From NCBI RefSeq assembly GCF_000004075.3, contig NC_026657.2, forward strand, positions 806,001 to 870,000: a DNA stretch of 64,000 bases. Reading direction: 5' to 3'. Below, one piece after another: positions 37,901 to 50,287 of the stretch. Below the pieces are notes generated by a model. The model saw only the letters and a list, made by a program, of their open reading frames with translations, did no database searches and was not told the origin of the DNA. Both the position numbers and the translations under genes were made by a program. Positions within the stretch are counted from its first letter, which is position 1. Each line of letters starts with the position of its first letter. The DNA comes from Cucumis sativus. Its lineage: Eukaryota > Streptophyta > Magnoliopsida > Cucurbitales > Cucurbitaceae.

Positions 37901-40900
37901 CCCCCAATAAATTTGCCAATAATTGTTCCAAAAACAGTCCCTTTACGACGCCGTTTCAACGTCCCACGATGGAAACGTTGAAAAGTCTCCCTTATTCCAA
38001 TTATATTTTGACTAATGATTCTAATTATATTTCGATATAAAATGTATATTATTTTGGAATTTTCTTCAAAAATATACAACGATTTGCTTGTTTAGATTTA
38101 ATCACTTAAAACTTGGTTACTTGTTATTTAAATTATTGATTTATTATTTGGCACGCCATCTTCAACCAAATAATAATTTAAAAAGAAAAAGAAAAAGAAA
38201 AATTAGAGAATAAGAGAAGAAAAGAATGATTTTGTTACACGGTTAAAATAAAAATAGAACTTTCAATCAAATATTTAGAAAAATTAATTGTAACAAATTT
38301 TATCTTTTAGTGGTTTTATCCTGTAGAGTGTAAATAATTTGTCAAAATTTTCTATTTTTGAAAAAAAATATTATTTATATTATATTTACATTAGAGATAT
38401 TTTGTCTTTGTGTGTTTCGTATATTTTTTCATGACGTAGTAAAATGTTGATTAGTTACTCGTATAAAATATTGAAACACGTGAAAATACTGATTGAAAAT
38501 GTTGACATATCATTGCAAATTTAATAATGCCATTACTATCTAACTTCATTAATTGTTCGTCGTAATAATGGTATTTAAGAGTAAACTAATGTCTATACAA
38601 TAAATCAATACGCCACTTGGCGATGTGCCAAATTATGAGTGAAAAAGTGCATATTGTTTCCATACTACTTAGTATGTGTGAATTTGAATGAATGGTACAA
38701 TCAAAATAGGATTAGAAGCAACAAAGTCGAAAAAATAATAAGGTTTTCGTCAAAATAGCACACTAAGCCCAACCGGGATCGAGAGGATTAGTTAATGTCA
38801 AAGCTCCAATTAAATTGTTGGGCTAAGGCCGACCTTAGCAAAATAGCTAATGGCATGTCTTACACAAAGCCTCAACCCAAATCATCAACCTAAGACTGAA
38901 ATGGGTGCGAGTTTCGCCTCAACTTTAGTCAAACACAAAATTAGACACATTTCTCGGTTCAATAGATTATATCATTATTCTAAAGCGACTCTAGTTTACT
39001 CTTTGACTTAAGCATCAAAGTGTCACATTGATGTACATATTTTTTTTTTGCAGGTTATTTTTTATATCCTCTCCAAACGTTTTTGTCACGTGAAAGTTAT
39101 GTGTGTTTTTTCTTGACTAGATTTTGACATCAACATTACTATAATTTTAGTTACGTTTTGTATGCTAGATAACATTGGAATTATTCACATAATTAGAGTA
39201 TTTTTAGATATGTTATTCTTATAATATTTTGTTCATTAAGTGTATTATTCTTTACCTATAATTAGACTCGTGCCCCTAGTAAATTAAAAATTGAAATAGA
39301 TAATCGTTGCAACTTTTAACTTTGACTTTAGAAAATAATATAATCTATATTTGATGGGAAGTGTTTGGTAGATAAAGTGTGATCAAAGAGGATCTTTTAA
39401 CTTCAACTTTTGAAAATGATATTTAAATATTAGATGAGATAGTGTGAAAAGAAATCATTTTTTAAAAAAATTATCCCTTGAAAAAGCGATTTTTAAAATT
39501 TAAAAAATTCACAAATTATTTACGGTCCATAACAAAATTTTAATCCAAGCTCAAAATGGATAACCGTAATCTTAACTCAAGCTCAAAGTATCAATTTCTT
39601 TTTACTATATAGGATGTAAATACTTTTCGTTTTCTTCTATTTATGTAAATTCCCCTATTTTAAATTTAATTCTATGAATATACCAAAATATCAAAAAAAG
39701 ATAAAGAGATACTAAGCTAAAAATAAAAGTCGACCTAAGTTCAAACAAACGCAAAAGCTCAACCTAAGTATAATATTAACGTTCATCGTAACATTTAAAC
39801 CAATATTTTAAAAATTTTGATGTAACATTCAGGACATTTTAGGTGTAAGATCTATAGAGCAATCTAACGTATGGAAAATTCGAATGCGTACAATTTGCAG
39901 GTTTGTCGCACTAGATTTTTCTTCTTTTTCGTAGCACAAAAGTTGAACAATCGTCGTTTAAGATGTTATATTCATTTACCTATTTTTAAACTCATTTACC
40001 TATTTTTGAATTGACATTTGTAGCACAAATTATAATAAAGAAAGATGGAACCAAATTGATATCCTCGAATAAACCAAAATATATAATGTCTACATCAAAC
40101 TCAAATCAAATTGACTAGAAATATTATAATTTATTACATCGAATCTTTATCAATATTTTTTTAAAAGATATTGTAATACAACTTATGGATAGGAAATTTG
40201 AGATCGAAATCTCTTATTATTAGATATATATAAGTGTCAGTTGAGTAAGCTCATGTTAGCAAATTATGAAATTTTCTTAATATTTCAATTGAAACAAAAA
40301 CTCAATATACATATATATAATGGTTATTAGATATCAATAAATTGAGCATAATTGAACCGGTTAAGATACAAATCTTACGATTTAAGAGGTTAGAGAATGG
40401 AATTTTTCACACTTTTCAGTTATTGTTGAACATATGTAAATATTTACTAACTTGTTTGACCTAAATCTCATCCAAAAGAAATAATAAATCCTATCAATCA
40501 AATTCATTAATTATATGAAATTTATTAATCCAACCTAATAAGTCTTTGAACTAAATTTTTTTATTTAGTCTAAAATTTTAATCCAACCTAAAGTAATTCT
40601 ACTAAATCCATCTAGATATCTTTAAAAAATTGTATCAAATTCACCTATAAACTTGTAAGTAGTAGCAATTCATACCATATAAGTTCCAATTTTAATATGT
40701 TTTAAATTATATAAATTAAATTTATATTTTAACACAAAAGTTTTTAAAAAATTTATTTATTTCTTTGGTTGATATAATATCGTCAAACACTGATAGATAG
40801 TTCCTACGTTTCATCCAAACCCTACATACGATATTTTTTTCAAAATATAAAAGGTTGTTTATGAAATTTTAACCTATAAAACTATATTGTATCTTATCAA

Positions 40901-43493
40901 GTAAATGGATTAAACAAAATTTATTTCCAATAATTTCATGATAGCATAAATTTTTTTAGAGAGAATATCAATTTAAGCGTTGAATCAATTTAAACACTAG
41001 ATTAATAATTGTATCGATTTAAATCATAAATTTTGAGGTTTGTCAATTTAAACATCAAACTAATTGTTATATCAAATTAACATTTAACTTCTGTGAGTGT
41101 ATCAATCTAAACCTTAAATTTCATTAATTGTATCAATTTAAACATTTCAATTATAATATGACGGAAAAAATAACTAGAAAAACTCAAACAAAAAATATAC
41201 GTTTTTCAAAGTTCAAAGTTTTATTTGAATTTTTTTTATCAAAAATTCGATTTAAATTGATACTCATGGTCTAATTTAATATAACCCTTAGTCTGAAATG
41301 GTTTAAATTGAAAGAGCAGAAACACATTGGTCTCTTTTATTCATTTCTCAAATATATACGTAAGTACGTAAACACTTTTTTAAATAATAGAAGTGTGGCA
41401 CGTGATGCACGTTTTCCATTAATAATTTGCTGTTGTTTAATTTTATTTTTATAAAAAGAAAAAATAATTATAAACGCATCTACCCTAAATATTCATGCCC
41501 AACTCAGTTCAAAGCCTATGATGGAAATTTGGGTCAAATACGATATTGGGTTCAAACCCAGGCTCAATAAACAATTGGGCCCAAGCCCATTTTGGAAAAA
41601 TCAAAGGTCAAAACTCTCTCAATATCGGCTTATAGTTTTTATGTGCTACATTTTACTACGAGTGCTTTTCAAAGCAATCTATATTTTGGAAACATTTTTT
41701 AAGGCTCGTTTGGTCCTTAGACTACGAACGATCAGTCCATTTCATGTTTTGTTTCAAGGTTCTCATAATTATAGGATTAGGATCACGATCACCAATGAGT
41801 TTAGTATAGATTTAGTCAATTACTACTTAATATTTGTAGGTATTTTAGTATAATTATGCTTATCAACTTCCTTTACAATCAAAGTTCAAGTCTTATTTGT
41901 GTAGTTTGTTTTTTTTGATATGTGACTATACTACTTTTTCTTTATTTCTCATTTATAATATGTCACTATTCTCACTTCCCATTTAATTATTCATAACTTT
42001 CTCAAATATAGATTATAACAACACATACTATAATAATTTGTATCATAAACGTATAGTATAATAATCTATTGGTTATAATAACTCACTTCGCGTCCCTTAA
42101 CTTTTGTGAGTTGTTTTTAATTGTAACAGAAAAAAAAACTAAATTTAAAAAAACGAAAACTTAACAACCAATTTGTTTTTTTGTATTTTATTAGAATTTG
42201 ACTAAAAATTCAACTCATAAACGATAAAAATATGCAAACAACATTACAAAACTAAGAGAAAGTATATTTGGTTTTGTTGATTTTTTTTAAAAGGAAATCA
42301 TTATACCTAAATGAAACTTTAATTTTTGAAAATAACGTCTATTTTATCTCAATTTCTTGCTTTGGTTTTTCATATTTGAATTCAAAACCAAATTATAAAA
42401 AAACAAAATCAAATTTAAAGCTTTGTAGTTTTAAAAATGGAAAAGAAAAAAAGAAATGATTACAAAATCGCCTTAGTCACGTCTTTTTGTGAGTTTTAAA
42501 CGAACATATAATTTGAATTTTGTAAGAATGAGTGGTGGTTGTTTGCAAGTGGACCACCAAATATTGATAATATCTTTTGAGTGAAGATTAATTAATTTCT
42601 CCTCTTCCTCTTCATAAAGAAAAATAACATTTCCAATGCTTTTTTTCAAAAACCTCCATCAAATTTCATTATCTGCTGACAAAAAAAGAAAAGGAAAAAA
42701 ACAATAATAATGGTTATAACTTGTTGAAGATATATACACACAACTAATTTTGTTTCATGAAATTTAAATAGTTTGTCAATTTTCTATTTTTAAAAAATTG
42801 GTTAAAGAAAATGCGTAATAATTTTTTCTCTCTCTTTCCTTAAAATCAGTGGATATAAATGAAAAAAAAAAAACAAAACAAAAGATAGATATAAATCAAA
42901 CGGATCGAAATCTATCTAATCATTTTATACTATTCTCTAAATTTTATTTGACTAATATGGTGTAAAACGTATAATTTCGACACAATTGAACTTTCTAAAT
43001 TTTCATAACATAATTCATTTAGACTTTTATCATGACTACATTTAATAATCATCCACGTATAAACTTTTCAAATGATCATTCTGCAAATTCCAAAATAAAA
43101 TGTCGTTAACAATTAAAAAAGAAATTTGTCTTCTAAAAATCAAGAGGTTAAGTTTTGATAACTATAAGTTTCACACGACAATATTTTTAATAAAACATAA
43201 GAAGTATGTATATTAATATAATAATTATTTTTACATCTCCATCCTTCAAAAAAATGATACATCCTATAATATGATAATATAAAAAATTAAAATATTTACA
43301 AAAAAAATTAGTAAAATTTGAGATTATATGTATAATAACTGATAAATTTTATTAATATTATTTTATGGTGGTCTATTATTAATATAATATAAAAATTTAT
43401 TGCATTTTTTAAATATTTATGAGAAAGTATAAACCGTTTTTTTTTTTTTTTTTGAGGTTGATAAAAAGAAGATGAGATTAGGAGAGTGTGGGG

Positions 43494-43680
43494 ACACGTG
43501 GGCCTAAAAGTAGTAATTACGTGTCGGCCAGCGAATAGATTATGAATCCACCACCCACCCAACCCCTAGGGGTAGGACGAACCTTCGCTTGCCTTTCTCC
43601 TCACTTCAACTTCTTTCTTTCTTTTTTCTATTATCACAATTCTTTCCTTTTCTCTCTTTTTCTTGAATGTTTCTTTTCTC
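43494..43680 (+). promoter_or_regulatory. Orphan G-box / leader-like island
   Basis: ACACGTGG (43494-43501) and ACGTGTC (43519-43525) are followed by a GC-richer block and a long C/T-rich stretch (about 43590-43680) like a plant 5' leader. No coding frame follows within several kb on the plus strand. It may drive a non-coding transcript, be the remains of a lost gene, or be chance. Confidence 0.35.
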
Positions 43681-44499
43681 CATTTTAAAATTTGAAATTA
43701 ATTAAATTATAAATTTAGTCTTTTATCGTTAAAGTTTATGTCCGTTTGGTTATTAGTTTTAAAATTACAAATACAATCTATTCATTACAAAAAATTGAAA
43801 ATTGAAAACTTCTTCAGATATAAAAAAAAAAAAAGTCTCAAAATTAGTTTACCACCAAAATGTAATTGAAAATAATTTTTTACAATTTAATTAGAGTAAT
43901 TTATATAAATGTAAAAAAAATCTAAAATATTTACAATCTGCATAACACAATAAGAAAAACATGGGATGAACTATCATTTTTTTATAAATTTTATATATTA
44001 TTTGTGATTTATTAATCTCAAGCCATTCCGATGCCATTAAGGCTCGAGATATATATATCAAAATTTACATGATCGTGTATCACCCACATGTGATCGATTT
44101 ATAGCATGTTGACTTTATTAGTTTTGATATTTTACATAGTGAATTTGTGAGCTTTTTCTATTTTAAAAAATATTTCATATAATTTAAATATTTTTTTCAT
44201 TTGTTATATTTAAAAATATAAATTGAATTTTAAATTAAAGGTATATTTTGAAATTTAAAATTAAACTACACATATGAAATCATGATTTGTTATTTAATTA
44301 TTATTATTTTTGTCTTATTAGAAACTCTTTCTAGAACGTTCAATTCTCCCACCAAAATTTGATTTAAATATCTTTGAAAATTTAATTAAGTTGATAAAAA
44401 AAGAAAAAAAAAACGAGGTAAAAATATTATAATTTATAAAGAAGATTGCAACTTTACTATTAAAGATAAAATCATATAAAAGGGACAAAAAATGATTGG

Positions 44500-44631
44500 A
44501 TGCCATTCCTTTTCTTTTTCTTTTTTTATTTTCATTATTCTTTTTTTGCTTTTTTTTCTCACATTAAAAAAACAATAATAATTCAGATTCCTTCAATCAA
44601 ATGTTTAAAAAGGATGCAAAAGGAATGGCAT
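44500..44631. repeat. 132-bp inverted repeat, 14-bp perfect arms
   Basis: ATGCCATTCCTTTT at 44500-44513 is exactly complementary to AAAAGGAATGGCAT at 44618-44631. The 104-bp interior is T/A-rich and non-coding. Size and ends fit a tiny MITE, though a target duplication is not clear. Confidence 0.6.
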
Positions 44632-46305
44632 TGAAAATAACTAAATAAAAGTGATTCAAAAATTCTCAATAATAATAAAAGTAGAATTAGGAATCTCTAT
44701 ACACGAATACTAGCACGAACTGTATCTTCCGCTTCGATCTTTTTCTAATTCTATAATCTTATGGTCATTTTTGTTTGGTGAATTGTTATAGATAATAAAA
44801 TAAAATAAAACTATTTACAAAATATAACAAAAATAACACTAGAAAAATCGTCGGCTGTTTTTGAAAATTTATCTTCTCGAATTGTTTTTTTAATAATTTT
44901 ATATTTAATGAGTGGATTGTGTTTTGAAAATAATATAAACATTTGAAGAATTATTATTAATTTTTTTTGTTGTTTTACAAACCTATCGTTTGGTTTTTAT
45001 AAATATAACAAGTACTCGTAAATTTTCGATTTCAAATAAAATGTTAATGGTCTAAGTTAATTTAATTAACATTGTTTTATCATATTTAGATTTTTTTTTT
45101 GTTTGCTTGCCAAACACAATAAGTTGAAATTGACCGTACTCAATTAGTCTATATAAAAAAGTTCAACTAAATTATTTTATTTTGCGAATCTATAATCATA
45201 TATTACATCGTTGCAAAAACATTGCTTTATTCGATAACTGTTTAGTTTTTAAAAACCGTACTTATTTTTTCACCGATTATTTACCCTAATTTTTATCTTC
45301 GATGAGAAACATTCGAATTTGTTGTTCACCATACCAAAAGCAAATTAAGTAGTATTAATAAGATTTTTCTAATCAACTAGTTATTAAACGTGGTTTAAAT
45401 AAAATCGTAACGCATGATTCGTTAATTTTATTTATTATTTTTCCTTTGAAATAAAATTCAAACCTACATTTACCTTTATACATGTATATTTTATATATTA
45501 TATTGCACATCATTATCAATAACAATATCTCTTCGTTTTCTTCCCAATTTGAGATTCGAATATATATTGAAAGCAAAGATTCTGTTGCTTTCACTAATCA
45601 TATTTCAAGATTCTCGAAACCTACCTTTTTATCTTCACACAAATACCCATTTATTCTATTTTTTTGAATTTTCGTATATATCTATTAAATGATATTTTGA
45701 TTCGATCTTATTTTTATTAGTGAGATTTTAATTAGATTCCATTTTAGTTCATCAACTCTACGAATCAAATTCTTATATTTTTTGTATTGATTATCATGTA
45801 CTTCACTTAAAATCTGTCAATGAATTCTGTATTTTCAACATTTAAGTTCCTTTCAATGCTCCCAAGTTTTTCATATCTAATACGTTTAGACGAATTTTAC
45901 ATTTCCCTCTCTCAACGACAACCAAAACGAGCATGTTTTATTATAGATGAACGACTCCATCAAACTATAGTCTTAACTGTTGGATAGATCATTGCCTCTT
46001 TGAATTAGTGGAAACTAATTATTGATGCAACGTAAATGCATAACAATCAGTGTGGGAGCTTTGAAGGCGTTTGGTTGGGATGAATTCATTGAGTGATGGA
46101 GTAAGGTTTGAAATTTGATATTTTGCAACTTGCAAGTGTCTGTATTATATTTGGTCGGCCAACGTGCCTAATATTTACGTAGAGTCTGGTTGCTTTGAAG
46201 TGTCAAGTGATTCATTTCTCTAACAGTGTATCAATGAATATTTTAGGGGTATTCTCCATCGTCAAGGAAGCTAGGTAGAATTTGATCGATAGTTTGGGAC
46301 CATTG

Positions 46306-46905
46306 CTTTTTCTCATATGCAGAGGCGCGTTGCGTTAATTAATTCTATAGTAAACTCGTTTGCACAGAAGATGACGTTTGAGGAAAATTCATCTCTCCCA
46401 ATTTATTTACATATAGTTTTTTCTATCAACCTAAAGGTGAAATGTTCAACTCTGATCACACCTCACTCGTCGTAAAAAGAAAAAAAAAAGTTAATGAACT
46501 GTTATGCTTAATATGAAATATAAAGTTATAGATTATATCAGTTGGCAAATTTTTAAATTTAAGCACATATATCATAAACCACGTATATAATTTAAAATTT
46601 GATTGAGTCGAAGATTATTACTTTTTCTCATATGTTGAGGAGCGCTAATTCCTCACTGAACTCTTTTACGACGTTGTTTGAGCAAATTTCATCTCTCGTA
46701 TATTCTCTTTACTCAGAGTTTGTTCCATCAACCTCGAGGTCAAACGTTCAATTCTCTCACTCGTCCATCGTAAAAAAAATGAACGACCAATAGGTCAATG
46801 AGCTATTATACTTGACATGAAGTACAACGTTTTGGATTATACCGACTTGACACATCTTTAAATTCAGGCACCTATCACAAAACCAAATATAAAATATAGA
46901 CTACC
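46306..46905. repeat. Diverged tandem duplication, unit about 310 bp
   Basis: Unit A begins 'ctttttctcatatgcagagg' at 46306 and unit B 'ctttttctcatatgttgagg' at 46621. Shared landmarks in order: 'ttcatctctc', 'ccatcaacct' or 'ctatcaacct', 'ttcaa', 'cactcgt..tcgtaaaaa', 'ttatgctta' or 'ttatacttg', 'gattatat' or 'gattatac', 'tttaaatt'. Spacing between copies stays about 305-315 bp. Both copies are non-coding. Confidence 0.7.
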
Positions 46906-48181
46906 ACTAAACTAATCATATAATTCTAGAAAGTTCATCCACTAAACTCATGGTGTAAACTTTATGACTTTTTATTTAACAAAGGGTAGCATGGTTTTCA
47001 ATATTAACTTGCTAATGGATACACTAACCAATATTAAATAATGATGCAAATTAATGATAAAATCCAAATTATCACCTTTCACGTTTTAAGTTAAATCGAA
47101 AAACTTAAACTAAAACAAACTGTATAACCAAACAAACCGAATACCTGTTTATAAAAAGATTAAATTTAGTTTTTATAATTTTAAAAATAAAACAATGGAA
47201 ATAAAAACTATATATATAGAGAAAAATTGTTTTAGATAATTGATATAAAAATTAACAAATACAGAAGTTTTTTTTTAAAAATATAACAAAATATCAAAAT
47301 ATATGTATCGAACACGAAAAAGCCACATATCCACAAAGTAAAATACAAAAAATGTCCCCGTTAACCTGACACTGAACACACGTATATTCAGTACATGATT
47401 TTAGATTTAACTATGTAAAATTAAATGATTTTTTTTTCTTTTTTCAAAATTCATTTGGTACTTTAGATTTGGTTATTTGCTAGTATGCCAAATTTAAACA
47501 AGATTTTTCAAGATTTATTTGGTATGTTTAGATTTCGTTCGACTACCAATATCTCAACACAAAGATATAAATATTTGAAAAATTGCATTAGATGACAAAT
47601 TTTTTTTAGAAAAAATAGTTCATAATCGGATGTAAAATGCTTTTAAATTTACTATTTTTGTAAATTTGAAAATGTAAGTAATGTAGATTCTATAATCATA
47701 AATTATTTGACTTGTTTTATAAACTCCCCTAGATATTTAAACGTTAAGTTATATTTATAAAAATTTTGGATAGATGTAGGATATGACATGAAATTTGTAA
47801 TTTTGATATTTTATTTTATAGAAATAAAAGTTAGGTATGAGAAACATTCCAATTAAATATACCTCACGAAGTTACCAACTTAAGTATCCATCACCATTAG
47901 CAAAAAGGAATTTTGAGCGTTTAATAATTCCAAAAGGTGAAAAAGGCTAAATATAAATAAATAAATTAATTTTTTTTTAAAAAGAAAAATGAAGGAAATC
48001 AGTCAAAATTCAGAAATAAAAAGCCAAAAAGAGAAAGAATAACAATTAATTCATAAATTAATATAAAGGGGGACCAATCGGTAGCTGGCAAGTGGCACTA
48101 ACCAACAAATCATAGAGGTCGAAATCCGAGTGCAGGTTAAAAAACGGTGGGTCTGCACGTAGATAATGGAAACCATTGATG

Positions 48182-48190
48182 TATAAATAG
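48182..48190 (+). promoter_or_regulatory. TATA box of the CDKF;4-like kinase gene
   Basis: TATAAATAG, a canonical plant TATA sequence. It predicts a start near 48212, at the beginning of a GA-rich leader block. The coding ATG is 2.1 kb downstream, so one or more leader introns are implied. Confidence 0.55.
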
Positions 48191-48211
48191 CCATCGGTGT
48201 GGGTCATGATG

Positions 48212-50287
48212 GAAAATTAGGTATCTTTACCTTGGTTGGCACGCAGCAAAGATCTCGTGTTTTTTTGGGAATCCGTCTCGTTTTCTTTGTGGCTTTGAGA
48301 AGATTTGAGGGAAGAGGAAGAAGAAGAAGAAGGAGGAGAAAGTAGAAGAAGAGCGTTGAGGGAAGCTCTGGATCCGTATTCTTCCCGTTCTTGGCGACGG
48401 AGGTTATGCTTCTTCATTTATCGGTATCGATCTTTTTCCGATTTCTTTTTGTGTTGTTGTGAAAACTGTGTCTAGGTCATCTTGATGTGGTTTGATTGAC
48501 GGATTAATTGATTGAATTCGGTGTTGGGGCTATTGGGTTTATTTATCTTTCGATTTATGTTTTTTGTGGTTAATTAATGATTCGACGCCGGATGACGGAG
48601 ATATTGTTGCGGTTTTGTTTGTTCATTGATTGAAGAAATTGTCGTCGGGTGGACGTTTGTAGCGAGGTGGTGTTCGTTTTGTTTGCCTATTTGTGAATTT
48701 GAAGATTTGCGACTAGTCGGTTGGTGAATTGGTGAATTAGGGTTTGTTCAGATTCGATGTCGGAAATATTGTGAGATTTTGTTTGCCCACTTATTGTAAA
48801 GAATCTCGTTGGTTTGGAGTTTTGGGGCATTTCTGTTTGCTTCGCTTGCTTATTTGTGAATAGGAATTTTTGTGGACCTAGTTGGTGGATTAGGGTTTTA
48901 TTTGGATGAGCTCGGGATGTATGTCATATTGTATTGGTTATTGATTGGTGTTTTCCTTGATAAGTAATTAATCTTTGTTGGAGTTGGAGTTGGCATTTGC
49001 GTTATTTTTCTTTTCTAATTAGTTTTGTCTCTTGGTTTTATTGTACCAATAATTTTAATATTGTGATCAGTTTTGGGTATCTGGTACCTGGTGATCTTTG
49101 GTATCTGATAAATTGAAGTTTTGTGTGAATTATGTCATTTATGACACCACCTTTTTTTGCTCATTCGATAAAATTATACTGACCTTCATTTTTTATATCA
49201 TTCATGAGTATGTGTCTAATGATTTGGTGGTATTGCGAACTATCAGGTTTTCGAGGGCCTGGATATAAAGGGATTTCTATATTTTCTTGAGATATGGAGC
49301 TTGCTTCTATTTGGACAAATTCCTTCCAGCATCGAGTTTGTTCTTTCCAGGAAGTGCTTGATTGGCGTTTCCTCATTCTTGGAGATTTTCTTTTGGTTTC
49401 CTTTGTCAATTGCACTTAGTGGTCAAGTTCTTCTAAATGATCAGCACGAGAGGCGTAATGAAATTACTTTATAAGATAGGTGTTGGATCGTTAGTGCAAC
49501 TGTTCAAGTATGGACTATATTTAATGATTATTTTGGTCAATTTTATTCTTTTGTTTCATTTTAACGATAATGCTCTCTTTCTGTATTTGTTATTCTGGAT
49601 GCAGAGCGTTGTTGATGCAGCATCGGGACGATTTTCTAGGGGAAACTTCTTTAGGGGTATGATGGAACGTGCACTTTTCTTTTTTATTTATTTTGTTTTA
49701 TTTTTGTATTTAATTCTAACCTCTGTCCCCTTTTCTACAGAGCTGAGTTCTGTTAATGAAACATCGAAGCTTGTTTTCACCACTACCTGAAGTCAAGACT
49801 ATTGTGTTGACCTCTGCTGGAGCTTTTCTTATTCGTTCTTAATCTTTGTTCCTGATTGGTGATGTTTAGAGCGTCATGACCTTTCTTATTGGAGGATATA
49901 TCTTTAATGTCAATGTTGAATAATGAGATAGCTACAAGTTAAGATCATAGTCATCTGGTATCTCCAACTGCTCTGTTGGTTTGGACAGTTAGTCTCAAGG
50001 TTCAACATGTTCAGTGGTGTTTGCCATATATCACCGTATTGTTCCTCTCTAGAAGTTGAAGCTGCGGATTTTGTAATGAATAAAGCTGCACAACCTGCTC
50101 ATCAGAATTTTTCTGGTTTTGTGCATTTGCATTTCACCATGAAAAATTAGTGGTGGTTTTTGCTAGATCAGTGCAAGACAATTGTTTACTTCTTAGTCTT
50201 TTTATAAAGATAAATGCGAATTATCCTTTTGAAGTTTCTTTACTTCTTTTGAATAAGGGAGGTTGTCTTTGTGCCCCTACGAGGAAA
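48212..50287 (+). other. Spliced 5' leader region of the kinase gene
   Basis: A first leader exon is suggested from about 48212 to 48423 (donor TCG|GTATCG), containing a GAA/GGA-rich tract. Possible internal leader exons begin after GGATGCAG at 49604 and CTACAG at 49740. The exact path cannot be fixed by eye. Upstream ATGs exist within these segments. Confidence 0.4.

Larger units (their letters stand above)
37901..48180. other. Gene desert of about 10 kb
   Basis: Very AT-rich. All open frames are short and lack codon structure or known motifs on either strand. It holds three local structures reported separately: a G-box plus leader-like island (43494-43680), a perfect 14-bp inverted repeat (44500-44631) and a diverged tandem duplication (46306-46905). 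No RNA gene was recognised. Confidence 0.6.

Noticed and set aside
41518-41853. 111-aa plus-strand frame in the gene desert
   Set aside because: Composition like surrounding AT-rich DNA, no motif, no splice partners or promoter signals.
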